A program made the translations under genes and the position numbers. Positions 24,900 through 39,500 of a stretch of DNA of 64,000 bases are shown here, one piece after another (position 1 is the first letter of the stretch; each line of letters opens with the position of its first letter). The notes under the pieces were generated by a model. The model saw nothing but the letters and a program-made list of their open reading frames with translations. It was not told the DNA's origin and did no database searches. The DNA is from Littorina saxatilis (lineage: Eukaryota; Mollusca; Gastropoda; Littorinimorpha; Littorinidae): NCBI RefSeq assembly GCF_037325665.1, contig NC_090248.1:23468199-23532198 (forward strand), in the 5' to 3' direction.

Positions 24900-25175
24900 C
24901 CAGAGAAAGAGAGTAACTGAGATAGAGAAAGGGGGCGGGGGGGGGGGGGGAGAGAGATTGAGAAAGTAAAGTGAGAGTGAGAGAAAGAGAGAGACAGACA
25001 GAGACAGAGACAGATAGACAAAGAAAGAGAGAGAGGGAGAGGGAGAGAGAATGACGATGACTATGACAATTCTTTAATTATTTATTTATCGAAGGTAATA
25101 GAGTAAAGCAGTGATCTAACTTTTTACATCTGGCCCTCGCCTTGAAGAGGAACTTATCTACTATCATACTATGGC
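24900..25175 (-). mobile_element. LINE/SINE-like 3' end (family T)
   Basis: Read on the minus strand: GAGGGCCAGATGTAAAAA, then TTATCGAAGG-type AT-rich sequence, TAAATAATTAAAGAATTGTC and (CT)n. The same 3' end recurs around 25985-27020 (split by a DNA transposon), 57240-58160 (split by an E2 element) and 58370-58500. Confidence 0.55.
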
Positions 25176-25254
25176 TTAAAAAAATGTACATTATAAAATG
25201 CATTGCATATGAGAAAATTCGACTTCATTTAATGTGAGCAAAGTATATAAGAGA

Positions 25255-25320
25255 GAGAGACAGAGCGACAGACAGACAGACAGAGACAGAGACAGGGAAA
25301 GACAGAGAGATAAGACAGAG
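25255..25320. repeat. GACA microsatellite
   Basis: GAGA and GACA units next to the family T tail; no gene in 25320-25880 despite a 103-aa frame (25496-25807) that has no recognisable domain. Confidence 0.5.
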
Positions 25321-25884
25321 CTAGAATGCTTCCATGAGGTTTGCTGTGACGGTTTGACTGCCCGAGGAAACACATTCCAGAGCCCGGGTATAATTTATTC
25401 CAGCGACACCGATCAGACTCGGCAGAGACCAGTGCTGAATCTGCCTGCAGGGCAAATAGCGTTCATAACGTGCAGAAAAACAATGTCAGGCGGTCGTGGC
25501 AGTCATTGACGTGTTACACCGGTTTTCGTACCCAGTACTTTGTTACACCGTTATTTGGCACCAAGCAGCCGTGGGAAGCTTGGTACGAGGTTTGACGTAT
25601 TATTGTGCGGTAAAATTCAATAACAGTGTCACAAATTCAAGACTGAAGTTCTTTCAAAGTAACCCACTTTGCAGAGCAGTGGAGATCCAGGACTCGTGGC
25701 AGTTGGTTAGAAATTATGTAAAATTCGCCGGATTCATTCCATACTCGAATTTGTATTTTTGGGTTCAAGGGACACAACTGAGTACAAGGCAACCTGTTGA
25801 AGGATAGAGTTAATTTGGGAGTCTGTTCTCGATTATGTTACCACAATGCTACATTTGACCGCATGTTGTAACCAGCAGACGAGA

Positions 25885-25918
25885 GAGAGACACACACACA
25901 CAGAAAGAGAGAGAGAGG

Positions 25919-25970
<52 letters not shown>

Positions 25971-25990
25971 GAGAGAGAGAGAGAGAGAAT
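25885..25990. repeat. GA microsatellite
   Basis: (GA)n, the expected tail of the following reversed family T copy. Confidence 0.95.
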
Positions 25991-26014
25991 GACGATGTCA
26001 ATGACAATTCTTTA

Positions 26015-26938
26015 GAGGAAGGGCTCCTAATATGGACCGGCTCTGACAAACTAACGGCGCTAAAGCGCTCAAAACAATTTCATTCGCTGTATTCACTCTC
26101 TGTGGATAACTTGCACATGTCAAAACAGTTCCAGAAACGCAAACCTCAAAACCGTTAGACTTTTTCCATTTTTTTCACTTTGGGCGGCGTTCATTCTAAA
26201 TTTGCCGCCTAAAACGGACTCGTTCCTGTCCACAGCCGAAGCTGTTATCACATCAAAATTGCTATAATATATGACAGCTAAGACCGTATTTGTTCCATTT
26301 TAGCAGTATTGACCCCGAGTTTCTACTGCAAACAAAAAATAATAGAAAAATATTAAAGTATGTGTGTCTACCCTAATATGGACCACCTTCCACAAATCGA
26401 AGAAAATAAAAGCTAAAGGCTATTTTCATTAATTCATTAAGAAGCTTGCTGAAAATAACATATAACTAGCCCTCGAGATTTCAAAAAAATACATCAAATA
26501 TTCTTCTTTTCGTGGTAGTTAATAATGTCACTTTTTTCACTCTGTTTTGGATAAGCTTCTTTAGTTTTCTGGTTTGCTTCAAAATAATGCTCTCATCAAC
26601 CCAAAACAGATAAATCTAAAGCATATTTGAATTAGTCTGACTTACACACCAAGTTGTATCATGTTATTTTGAAGTATAGGGGGCTTTTTACAGTGAATAG
26701 TGAAGGCCTCTTCACTGGTCCATATTGAGTGCCCGGGCTCCTAATATGGACCATTTGTGATTTTTTTTCTGTATTTTGTTTTTGCTGAATGTCTATCAAA
26801 GCTAATTCACTCTTATTAGGCCTAACGGTTGACCTAAAAGAGAAGGACTACCAAACACAAAATGAAACTTCTTCGCAAGAAAACAAGCTCATTATCAGCA
26901 TGAAACAAAAAAGTGGTCCATATTAGGAGCCCTTCCCC
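26015..26938. mobile_element. Inverted-repeat DNA element with TA duplication, 924 bp
   Basis: Inverted ends of 24 bp (GAGGAAGGGCTCCTAATATG at left) match at 23 positions; TA is present on both sides (26013-26014 and 26939-26940). The host repeat (family T) continues on either side, and its uninterrupted relative at 25065-25110 gives the empty site, confirming the boundaries. Back-to-back TIR-like motifs (GGTCCATATTGAG / GGGCTCCTAATATGGACC) occur inside at 26715-26750. TA duplication suggests the Tc1/mariner group; no transposase seen. Confidence 0.85.
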
Positions 26939-27029
26939 TATTCAACTAGGGTAATAGACTATGCAGTGATCTGACTTTTGACATCAAGCCCTCGCCCAAA
27001 AGAGGGACTGATCTACTTTGGCTTAAGAA

Positions 27030-28190
27030 TAAACCAGCACACACAAAAAACCAACAGCAGATGAGGGTGGGTACAAAATACAACGCAACAAAGAACTGAG
27101 AACAAAATCAGGTGTAATGGGTCAACGGGTTGAGGAGTGACGTGCATGCAGTGTTGTCAACTTGATGCCAATGGACACAGTCTGAAAACAATAAACTCAT
27201 AGCGGAGAAGAGTTGCGCACGAGCTAGTACAGCTGACGTTGATAGTGACGTGCATTGTATGTTGTAGATTTCCACTGCAGTCATCAGAATTCTTAGTTGT
27301 AATATTAATCAGGTCAAAAAAAGTAAGACATCGAAATGTAATCATCATCATGTAAGGGCTACTGAAGGATTTAACACCGTGCAGAAACTGCTGGCACACA
27401 ACTTATAAAGAGCCCTGAGTACGCTTAGATGTAAAATTCATATATTTTACCTGGCATTCATTCTAAACACACACACACACACGCTCTTTTTTTGTTGGGG
27501 GGGGGGGGGGTTAAACATTCAGTTTTCTTCATGTAAAAAGATTTTGTGTTTCCCGGGAAGATATAATAATTCTCCACACAATAAATTTCGAAAAAAATCA
27601 GCTTTTCTAACTTTGACAGAATTTATAAAATCATTCCTCTGTTATTTCTAGAAAGATTCTCTGTAATTGTACGAAGACATCATTTCTGGCAAAAACGGGG
27701 GAAAAAACAGATTGAACAGTATAAGTTCAGGAGATGAGTGCATACAAATTAATTCTGAGAAAACAGCGTCTAATGGTTTCACAGTGAGGTCAAATGTTTT
27801 GGTAATCACTTTGAAAAGCATCACTTTATTGCATGCAGGAGGATGGAAATAGCAAAACGAACATCAAACACAATGATGCTATGGTGTTCAAATTACCTAA
27901 AAAGTCTGAAAACTCAACAACAAATTCTACGTTTGGGTACATGTGCCAAAATGTCGTGCCACCTCTGGCCTAAAAGGGTTCCGAAAATAACGTGTTTCTA
28001 GCAGTAATTACAATGAAACGGATGAGAAAAGTTGTGGAGCGGGAAGAGAGAAGCGAAGGTTTGATAAGCTGTTTTTATGTGTGATCTTCACTACATCCAT
28101 ATTTAGCTTAATGTCTAACTTTCAGTACTTGTGTGCTAACTCCGCATAAACTTAACTTCACAAGATCAGACCAGTGAGCCTCCGGCTCCC
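27030..28190. other. No gene seen
   Basis: AT-rich with a CA tract and G-run near 27466-27510. Short frames only. Confidence 0.35.
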
Positions 28191-28725
28191 TGCGTCTACA
28201 TATAGATATTCCGCGTCTACATATAGATATTCCACAGAGGATCAGCTTGTAAAGACTTGAAAAAACTCTTGCAATACATCAAGATCAGTACAGATAAACT
28301 GAAGTGATTCAGTGGGAAAAGCGTGTTAATGGAATCTATTAATCTATTAGCTGTAACAAAGCTAACCCAGAAAAATATGTATGTAGGCCTACCAGTAAGT
28401 TTGTGTACCACATGAGTACATCTGCTTCTTGAAGCTACCAGTAAGTTTGTGTACTACATGAGTACATCTGCTTCTTGAATTCTGTGACAGGGTGTGTTTT
28501 GCATATACCACTTGATCGTCTTCATTCAAGGAAGAGTTTGGCATTTAAAAAAATTGACATTTTTGAGAGAAAATGTCGAGACGCAAGAGATGTGGCTGTA
28601 TGCATGCATGTTGTATAACTTTGATTTGAAAGTTAAAAAAAAAAAAAAAAAGTTGAGAGGGAATATCAAGACGCAAGAGATGTGCATGTATGCATGCTGA
28701 ATAACTTTAAAATGCTTGCATGCGG
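28190..28725. repeat. Three consecutive small tandem duplications
   Basis: GCGTCTACATATAGATATTCC-type 21 bp unit twice at 28192-28233; a ~48 bp unit with CAGTAAGTTTGTGTAC twice at 28390-28485; and a ~85 bp unit with AAGACGCAAGAGATGTG-like blocks twice at 28560-28725. Confidence 0.8.
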
Positions 28726-29006
28726 TTAAAACAAAAAGAAAGAAAATAATAATCACAATGTGAGGCAACGCGCGTTTTCGGATTAACAAAGGGACGTAAG
28801 CGCATACTGTTGCACATGTCGTATGCATTTAGAGCGTTTGTCCTTTGTTTCTGATATCAGAAAAGAACATTGTTTCTATGAGATGAGCCGGGTCATTTTG
28901 ATTGAACTGTACCCTCAGGCCCCAAAACAGTGATCATCACATTAACCTGTCCAAAAAAGACAGGGTAGGTGGGATTTTTTTGCCAAATTTCATTCAGACA
29001 GCAGCA

Positions 29007-29007
<1 letters not shown>

Positions 29008-29051
<44 letters not shown>

Positions 29052-29102
29052 ATTGTGTGTGTGCGCAAGATTCTGTCACTGTGCATGTCGGTGTGTTTTT
29101 GA

Positions 29103-29142
<40 letters not shown>
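29008..29142. repeat. GT microsatellites
   Basis: Two (GT)n tracts, 29008-29048 and 29106-29142. The 29.15-29.65 kb sequence beyond is probably 3'-flanking sequence of PPIL1 and holds no other gene I can see. Confidence 0.95.
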
Positions 29143-29145
<3 letters not shown>

Positions 29146-29677
29146 CTTTTTCACGAAAATATAGTTTAGTGTCAGAAGAAAAAAATAAAATAGGTCAGGT
29201 TGCTGTTACCACTTTTTGTTGTGTGCCTATCAAACACTTGGTTATGTACCACCACAGTGACAACAAAGCACAGGTAACCAATGGATACTTTGTCTAATGT
29301 AGAGCAATAATGTTTCAGTAAAGGCATAGTGTTTTCGAAGAGAACCAAAGCAAACCCAAAGTAACAATCAAATTTTAATTTATGCAATTCATGACATGTA
29401 ACAAGTTTAGTTGGCATCATTCTAACTGAACATGATATCTTACCACCACACACATGTATTTGATTTTGATTTTGCTTAAAATTCCCAGAGCATAGATTCC
29501 TGTGGTTCACGCTATATAAGCTGTCATTATTACAATTATTATTTTTGAGCACATCCACACACTGACATGTTACATTCCAAGAACAATGCAACTAATATAG
29601 CAATTAGCAAGTGCATATTTTCTTTCTCCCACTCTCAAACACACACAAAAGCAACACAAATGTAACATGGTGTTCCC

Positions 29678-29683
29678 TTTATT
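29678..29683 (-). terminator. Candidate polyadenylation signal of PPIL1
   Basis: AATAAA on the minus strand, about 125 bp after the PPIL1 stop codon. Confidence 0.5.
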
Positions 29684-29805
29684 TTGAGGAGTCCCAGTGC
29701 TGACAACATTGAACATAAAACTTCTTGCTTCCAGCTCTTTCCCCCACTCCCTCACACTTGCGTAAGCGCACTAACACACACACACTGCAAACAGACAATG
29801 GCAAA

Positions 29806-32500
29806 TCAACCAGGGGTAGGGAAAGCTTTCACGATTTTAACGTCATCCAGGGGCTTATCATTTCCATCTACTTCCACCATTCCGATACGCTGCACAACAC
29901 TCATTCCAGAACAGATGCGACCAAATATGGTGTGTTTTCCGTCCAACCACTGTGTTGGTGCCAAAGTGATAAAGAACTGACTGCCATTGGAGTCAGGTCC
30001 GCTGTTTGCCATGGACAAAATACCAGCACCTGAAAACACAAAAGGGAAAGACACTGACATGAGAACTTCAGAGCTATTTCATCTTCTGGCATAGGAGTTG
30101 AATGGTCCTATAGTCAATCAATCAATCAATATGAGGCTTATATCGCGCGTATTCCGTGGGTACAGTTCTAAGCGCAGGTTGTTTTTTTATTTTATTTTTT
30201 TATGCAATTTATATCGCGCACATATTCAAGGCGCAGGGATTTATTTATGCCGTGTGAGATGGAATTTTTTTACACAATACATCACGCATTCACATCGGCC
30301 AGCAGATCGCAGCCATTTCGGCGCATATCCTACTTTTCACGGCCTATTATTCCAAGTCACACGGGTATTTTGGTGGACATTTTTATCTTTGCCTATACAA
30401 TTTTGCCAGGAAAGACCCTTTTGTCAATCGTGGGATCTTTAACGTGCACACCCCAATGTGGTGTACACGAAGGGACCTCGGTTTTTCGTCTCATCCGAAA
30501 GACTAGCACTTGAACCCATGCACCACCTAGGTTAGGAAAGGGGGGAGAAAATTGCTAACGCCCTGACCCAGGGTCGAACTCGCAACCTCTCGCTTCCGAG
30601 CGCAAGTGCGTTACCACTCGGCCACCCAGTCCTCTATAGTCTACCAGCCAGCTTTCTATGTCATGTATGAAACCTGGAAATGTCTGTTCCTGTAAACTTT
30701 TATGACGGAAATGTAATCTATAGGGTATGGAGAGTCAAATTAGCTTGGTTGCCTAAAGTTGCACTTTGGGAAATTCTCAGAATCCAAGATCATTCATCTT
30801 CACTGAAAACAAGCTTTTCTTCTTGTTCCAATCAGGTGAAACTGAAAGTGTTCTTTAAAACAAGAAACCAGGCTACTACAATTCAAAGCAATGGAAGCTG
30901 TGCATTCAATATGCCCTGTGGAACACTTTATCCTACTTTATCATCCTATTGTTGGAACATTAAGATCATTTTCAATTTCAATTACTTTATCATCTAATTG
31001 CTGGGAAATTCGGGTCTCTTCCTCCCAGTTGGAAGCTAGCAGCAACAAGAGTCGCGCTACCCAGGTGTGTGCGTGCTTAGGTGTCAGAATGACCGAGGTC
31101 TTTTACATGCAACTGTGGTGACAAGGGGGTGGAACATGGATACCGTCTCTGAGTCTGCATATGAAGTTGACCTGTGTCTGTCATAGCCTGGATTCGAACC
31201 AGTGATCCTAGGATCACAAATCCAGTGCTCTATCCGGCCCGCCTCACGGTTTAAAGCTAGCAGCAACGAGTATCAGTGATCAATACTCGTTGCTGCTAGC
31301 TACTATCACCCTGACCAGGTGTGTGTTTAGGTGTACTCAGTCAACTGCCTTTCATTATTGTACCACAGAGGTGGAACATGGATACTGTCTGATTATTCAT
31401 ATATAAAGTTGACCAGTGTCTGTCTCAGCCTGGATTCAAAATTCAAATCTGTGACGGAGGATCACAAAGTGCAGTGCTCTACCAACTGAGCTACAAAACC
31501 TACCTCCCCGAACAAAATTTGAAATGCTGCTTTCTGTTTTACTTTTCACAGCTGCATCACATTCACAAGGAAAGGTTGATCTGCATAAGTGACTTTTTTT
31601 TTTTTTTTGCACAGAAAGTATGCAAATTTATTGAAATCAAACTCACCAGTGTGTTTCAAATCATCAGCAATTTCATCCTCAAAAGTCTTGCCATATATTG
31701 ATGAGCCACCTCGCCCTGCACATACACAAACACAGCAAATATTATTATATGAATCAGAATGTACGTTGATACAAAAAGAGTAAAAGAGTTTAGAAGCAGA
31801 TGCGTTGTCACTGGTGATACCCGCAACAGCCAGCGTATTCTATTCATACAGGATTTTCATTTTATGACGGATGCTTCATCAATTCAATGATTGATGATTC
31901 ATTGAATGAATGATACCTGAAAGTTACATGTACTAAAAGTTAGAATGAATATTTGACATGCTGTTTTGCAAATGTTACACACACACACAGAAAAACTCAT
32001 CAAAGATGAAACAATGGGGAACAATGTTTGTTGCTGTTGTTTTTGTCCCAAAACATACCTGTGCCTGTAGGATCTCCTCCCTGTATCATGAAATCACTGA
32101 TGATTCTGTGGAACTTGATGCCATTGTAGTACCCTCTCCGCGACAGTTCTGCAAAGTTTCTGCATGTGTTTGGTGCATGTTTCCAATACAGTTCAACCAC
32201 CACTGTGCCCATCCTGAAAAAGCAAAATTATGAATAAGCAAAAAATAGACAAAATAATTAAAGAAATGAATCAATGAAACACACGGGTGTTCTTCCTAGA
32301 CACAGAAGACAATAGGTCAGTTGGACCTGTATTCATAATATATTTATATGTATTGGTCAAAATGTCCCAGCCACAAAGAAATTCTTGTGTCACAAGACAT
32401 CTCGTACGTGTCAAAATTATCAAACATTCGAACGGCCTGTGGTAAGAACAATTAAGTAGATGTGCAACGCCAAGGCACTGCATACCCCAGCGAAAGACAA

Positions 32501-32555
<55 letters not shown>

Positions 32556-33399
32556 ACACACACACACGAACACACACACCCCAAGTTACACACATACACA
32601 CTCACTCACACGCACTCACTCACTCTCACACACACTTCATACACAAAAAACACCCCCCCCCCCCCCCCCCATATGCACATATAGACAGACGGACATACAC
32701 ACCTTTACAAACAAACACACATACACACACACATACACTTACGCACACGCACAAACACACACCCACCCACGCTCACTCTCTCTCTCTCTCTTTCTCTCTT
32801 ATACAAACAGACCCACACAAACACACACATGTACATACACACGCATGTATGCACGCACACAGACACACACACACACGTTGACTCACACAAATCTCATACA
32901 CACACAACACACGCTCATACGCACATACACGGTTGGCCTAGTGGTAAGGCGTCCGCCCCGTGATCGGGAGGTCGTGGGTTAGAACCCAGGCCGGGGCATA
33001 ACTAAGACTTTAAAAATGGCAATCTAGTGGCTGCTCCGCCTGGCGTCTGGCGTCTGGCATTATGGGTTTAGTGCATGCTAGGACTGGTTGGTCCGGTGTC
33101 AGAATAATGTGACTGGGTGAGACATGAAGCCTGTGCTGCGACTTCTGCCTTGTGTGTGGCGCACGTTATATCTCAAAGCAGCACCGCCCTGATAATTATG
33201 GCCCTTCGTGGTCGGCTGGGCGTTAAGCAAACAAACAAACAAACACGCACATAGACAGACGGACACACACACCTTTACAAACAAACATATACACACACTC
33301 ATACACACACAAACATACACACACATTCACACACACACACACTCTTTCTCCCTCTCTCTCAGTCTTTCTTACACACACACACACGAGTACAGACTCATG

Positions 33400-33431
<32 letters not shown>

Positions 33432-33477
33432 TACATACACACACACACACTAACACTAACACATGTGCACAAAATGA

Positions 33478-33516
<39 letters not shown>

Positions 33517-36500
33517 AACACTAACACATGTCACTAACACATGTGCACAAATTGAACACAAACACACACACTGCGCGAGAGAGAAAGACTTCAGGGAGAC
33601 ATGACGTCATGATGCATTAATTGACGTCAAAGTCTTTCGACCGTGACGTATTCTTCTTACGCGAGCTTATCCATAGACTTGGAAACTACGGAATTTCTAC
33701 CCGTCCAAAACGGCCTTGGGTGGCGTTTGCTGAAAAAATGGGGGCGACTATTGCACCCACCGTATTTTTGTTAGTATGGTCCCAATTTTTGGTGAACTTC
33801 CATCTCCAACTGTAGCACGTAGCCGGGCACAAAGAATCCTTCTTTATCATGTATTATTCGGTATGCACATTTCTCAAGTCGATTACAGTATAGCGTTCAC
33901 GGGATACCTCCAGCTTCGCTGGGATAAGCTAGATCAAAAATGTATCAGTAAATAACCGAAGACAGAGGTCTAGGAACAACACTGCTACACATAACGTTAA
34001 CGTTGTAATGTTTTTAACAAGAGAAACTACTGTCCTAATAAGTAATATTGAATATGTATCAAAACAAACAAATTTCCTGCTCTAGCTGACCACTAAATAA
34101 TGTTCAAGAAAATTATGATTTCCTACCTGGGCCAAAACCAAAAGGTGCCAAAGAGACCACTGAATTTTCATTTTGTGGTTCTCAATATGTCTTGTGTGTT
34201 TTTGATGTGCTAAATGTATAAACTATACGTTTTTTCCATTTAAAAGAATGTAAGATGTCGACATTATGAGAAATTAGTGTTTTAGGTAACGTCCGCAAAA
34301 CTGTTTCTTGTGACGCACAACAGGTTCAACAGCATCATTTGCTACCTTCAATTCCAATAGCAAGATTAAAAATCGTATTTTTTTTAAAGATCTGGTGGAC
34401 TCTTTTGATTCATAGTCAAATAAAGTGATTGCAGATCAGATTATTTGAAAATGGTCTTCGTGTAAATGTCGCGTCACTAGAAACAGTTTTTCACTTCCAC
34501 AATTTCATCATCCACAAAAAACAATAACTACTTCTTGATCAAACTTTTTAATACCTCACTTTCTTCATACCAACTATATGGTCTTCAACAGATACAAACT
34601 ATATAGTGTACTTCAATGGAAAAATAAGCAAAACTTCTGTTTCTTGTGACAAACCATGTGACATAATGGTAGATTTAAAGTCACACGTGACAAGAAACAG
34701 TTTAATTAGCACAAATTATTTAACCACAAAAACAGGGAGTGGAAGAAACACTATATTCAGTAATATGATGAAACTTGATAAGAAAAAGTGTTTCATTAGT
34801 ATTGTTTGAATGTATTTTAAAGAAAAAATAAGCAAAACCTGTTTCTCGTAACAAACTGTGTGTGACATAGAGGTAGATTTAAAGTCACATGTGACAAGAA
34901 ACAGTTTAATTAGCACAAATCATTTAACCACATACACAGGGAGTGGAAGCAGCACTATATTCAGCAATATGATGAAACTTAATAAGAACAAGTGTTTCAT
35001 TAGTATTGTAAATCCTTTTGTTGAAAAAAAATTGATTTATTCATGTTTCCTGTGACAGTTACGTCACATATTGTTGTCACATGTTACGAGAAACATCTGA
35101 AATTACACAGAGCCATTATTGTGGCAAATATTTTAAAACAAGTTACTTGACATCTGAATAACATTTGAAATGAATCAAGAAGCAGTAAGCTTCATTTTTT
35201 GTAAAGCAACACAGCAAGTACAAACATTTGGTCTTCTGTTTCTTGTGACAATCTTGTCACAACACATGCAACAAAAATGTAATCCATTATACAAATTATT
35301 TATTTATTATCATTGCTTAACGTCTAGCTGACCACGGAGAGCCGTCTCAAGACGTTTGTTTGTTTGTTTATTTGTTGCTTAACGTCCAGCCGACTACGCA
35401 GAGCCATATCAGGACGAGGAAGGGGGGGATGAAGGGGGCCACTTGTCAAGCGATTCCTGTTTACAAATGCACTAACCCATTACTTGTGTCCCAGCAGGCT
35501 TTAGTAAAACTAAATTAATACCTACTGGAAGATTACCAGTTTCCAGTATGTTAAAATAGGCTTAACCTATCTACTGCTGGACTTACATCAGAACACTAAC
35601 AGATTAAACTATACATGAATCGCGAGACAAGCGGCAAGAGAAGAGATTTTTGGAAAAAATACAGGTGAATGAGCAAGAAGGCAGAAAAAAGAAAAGAATT
35701 CATGAAGAAAAAGAGAGCATGACAGGAAAGAGGAACCAAAAATCTACCTAACAGCAAACTAGAAAGCTCCTGCGGTTCCAAAAACAGGAGGGGCCTTTAA
35801 TTTCATAACCGCAGTGCCCCACTGCGGGAGTCTCAAGACGTCCCCACGCTGCCAACTAAACAACATCATTGGATCGGTATGTCACTGGCCCCGTAGATGA
35901 AGCAAGTTTATATGGCCATAAAATTGGGAGGCGCTGGAAACGTTGAGGTAGTACATGTATCCTCTATTTTTCAAAACCAGGTTAAAAGAAAAGTATAAAA
36001 GGAATTTAGACGTTGTTATACATCAGCATGCACGATAGTGTGAAAGAAAAACAATCATTAGTTACAACACTTTTGAGAGCAGCACCAATAATTGTTGAAC
36101 TCTTGTCAAACTGGCTATTGACAAATAAACTAATTCAAAACTTTTGATTAGCACCCAAATTAGTGATGACTACTTATTGTATTGTCATTAACACACTACC
36201 TCTCCCCCTCCGTCAACAACAGTCCCTCGAATCATTCAAATCTGCACTCAAGACATTCCTTTTTTCCACATAATCCATGCATTCTACACTGCCCACCCCA
36301 TCCCACCCTGAATAACTGTACATATTTTAATGGTTGATGGTGTGTGTGTGTTGGTGACTTTAAGTCTCCGTGTGTCTGAATGAGTATGTGCGCCTTGAGT
36401 CGCCTGTTGGTGAGATATGTGCGCGTTATAAATATTCGTATTATTATTATTATAACGCATAAAACTTTGACAAACACACTTGACTAGCACCAACATTAGT

Positions 36501-39500
36501 TGCAAACTGTGTTGTCAATTCGCTTTAACACATCAGGCTGTGGACAAATAAAAACCCAACCAAAAACTTGACGAACCAAAATTAGTTAATTGTGTTGCCA
36601 ATTCAAAAACAACAATGGCAAGTCATGGAAAAGGTCAGACAAACAACACCACCAAAACTGAACTAGCACCAAAACGCGCTGTTTAGAAATGAAAATGTTG
36701 GTGTTACACGTATTTTGTGTCAAACATTTGACTAGCACCAATTACAAACACCAGTAAACTCTGGTATCGGTGAAAACATTCATTGTCAAAATAATCAATT
36801 GGAAACATTGAAAATAAAATATTTTGAAAGTTGAAAATGGGAGACATAAGTGTAACAGTTGAAATGACCAGTAATTATTCTCAGTCTCAGAAGCACACAC
36901 TTCAAACATGAGGAAATGTGAAGAAAATTGTTCGCCCATCCTGCTGCATGGTGTAGTCATCGAGGATCTCTGTGATGTCCGAGAGTGGCAAGAAGAAGCT
37001 GCCTCTAGCGGAGTCCGGTCTTTTCCATGACTTGCCATTGTTGCACTTCACCAAGTACACTCCCCAAGCTCCTTGTTGTCCATGAACGGCAGTCTGACCT
37101 GATGTTAACTGCAAGAACAAAGCAGTCATGGAGCACCTTCACAATTAACATTCAATTATGTGCTTCAAATAATAACAAATGTACAATGCGTTTTGATGCA
37201 CTCAGAAAATCCACAGAGTAGCGTAATTATTGTTTTCAGTTTGACTGTGTATCTGTTTGTTTATAAGTTTGCTTTCGGGTTGAGAGTGCGCTGTGTTATT
37301 GCCACATTTCTTGTTTCAAATTATTTTTGTTTGTTGAAAGCACACCAAGAACAAAATATCTTATGGAAAATGAAAATGTATACATCTTATCTAAGTAAAA
37401 TCAAATCAATTGCAATGAAGATAAATATATAAATTCTGTGAATTTACATTCGAACAAAATAAAATCATCATAGCAATACGTACCGGAAACGGACCGCACA
37501 AAAGGAAGCTTACCTTAATTCAACAATTAAAGGCAAACAAAAATGACAATACCTTTTCTTTGCCTGTCGTACTCTGGCGTTTTCTCTGTCAATCTGCTTC
37601 TGCTCTTCAGACCGATTCGCCACCCATCGCAGTTGTGCCAACCTCTTGGTGTTCTTGAAGGCAGCCAATTTATGTGGCTCTGCTTGCACTCTCTGCTGGT
37701 ATTCCTTGCAGCATTGCGCATTTGTTTTTGTCGAGGGCTTTGGTGGTTTGGGGAGGATTTGTCGTAAACCTAAAAAAGGGAACAGTCGTTTGTAATTCTA
37801 AGCCAAGTTTGTTATTTCTTAACATCTAATGAGATTTTTTTAAAGAGTGATGACCGCAAATTATGCAAATAATTAGAAACCTCACAGCTTTTCTGAATGC
37901 AATTACAACTTATAACAAAATAAATGATCAGTTGATGAGAAGCAAAGTTGATCAAACACGATGAAAGACAAGAAATTCTGAATCCCTGGAGTCATTCCAC
38001 TCCCGCCTTGGCAGCAATCCTCCGCAGCCAGGCATGGGAGCCCCTTGAACGCACCCCCCCTGTATAGTTTCTCCCCTGTACATAGTTTCTCCCCTGCACA
38101 TAGTCTCGCCCCTGTACCTAGTCCAAACAGCCTAGCAGACCACACTCGCCAAGAGTGACGTCACCGCAGGACTCTAGATGTTCGAAAGAACCCAGTCCTC
38201 TACGGAAGAAGATGATGAAGAAGAAGAAATAGTAATTTTCTTTTCTTATTTCAAGTATTGTAATTACTACTTTTATAGGCTAATCATCACACTATTATTA
38301 TTATTATTCAACCTTGTCTGAAATGAAAACCCATAATCAAAAACTTGTGTACTGAATTCAAACTACTAACACACTGTCAACAACAACAAAAACAGCATGT
38401 CACAAGAAACAGTAAAATTCAAATTTGTGTTTAAATGTTACTATTAAAAACATCAACAAACCTACAGAATGTTGTAAACAATCAAAACAAATTTACCATT
38501 TATAATCACTTGCAATTATGCATTAGATACATGTTGTATAGATTACACGCACATGTTTATGTTTCTAGTGAGCGTGACAGAAAATCAAGCTTTGTCCCAC
38601 TTAAAATGTTACGAGAAACAGGCCATGCAGCCAGAGATCAACAAACCAAATAAACACCACACTTTCTCCCCATCTCAAATAGCTAGTAAAATTGAGTAAC
38701 AAAGATGACACAATTACTTGCTTACTCAACGCAGATTCAATCTAAATATGGTTGGTGTTGCTGTTTCTTGTTAGCTGTGACTTGAACTATGTTTCTGTCA
38801 CAACAACCAACGTAAAATTATATCCGGAAAACAACAACTCCCAGCAAATGTTTACGCGGTGGTCTACTTTTGTTTTATTGAACTTCTTGATTAGAAGCAT
38901 TTTGGTGTACACAGGAAGCTGTAATTTAGATTATATAAAGTGTTTCTCTGTTTCTCGTAACATTTACAAGGACGCGTTGTTTACCGTGACATGCAATTAT
39001 GATGTGACGCAAGCAAAACACTCACCCTCACGTCTGGACGCCATGCTCTCTCCACAACCGGAAACACGCTATTGTGCGCAGACTCCTTTGCGGTTGTCGT
39101 AAAAGTTGTTCTCTTCGTTCGAAATTGTTATTGCGATGTAGTAAAAGCAGCACTGTTTCTCGTAACGTTTGTGACATAAATTTTGCGACACACGAAAAAT
39201 TGTTTTAATCTTGAAATCATCGTGTCCATTGACTCACATCCTGTATTCTGTTATGAGGAGCACATGTAAAGACTCATTCGGGGTTGTCTGCGTGTGTTTA
39301 GTTTGTGCAAGTTAGAAAAATGACAGTGATTGAGTGTGACAGAAATTGTAACAAGAAACTGGAAGATTTCAAGTGTTTATTTCTTAACTTTAAAATAGTA
39401 CTTTTAAACAAAAGAACAGTCCAGATGATAGAAACAACTTTATTTAACATGTAAAATACTCCAAATAGAATGTAAAACAATTTATTATTACTTAATGTTA

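Noticed and set aside
32000-32212. Internal ATG at 32212 as the PPIL1 start
   Set aside because: It follows a splice acceptor, and the upstream exon at 40980 supplies the conserved N-terminus in phase.
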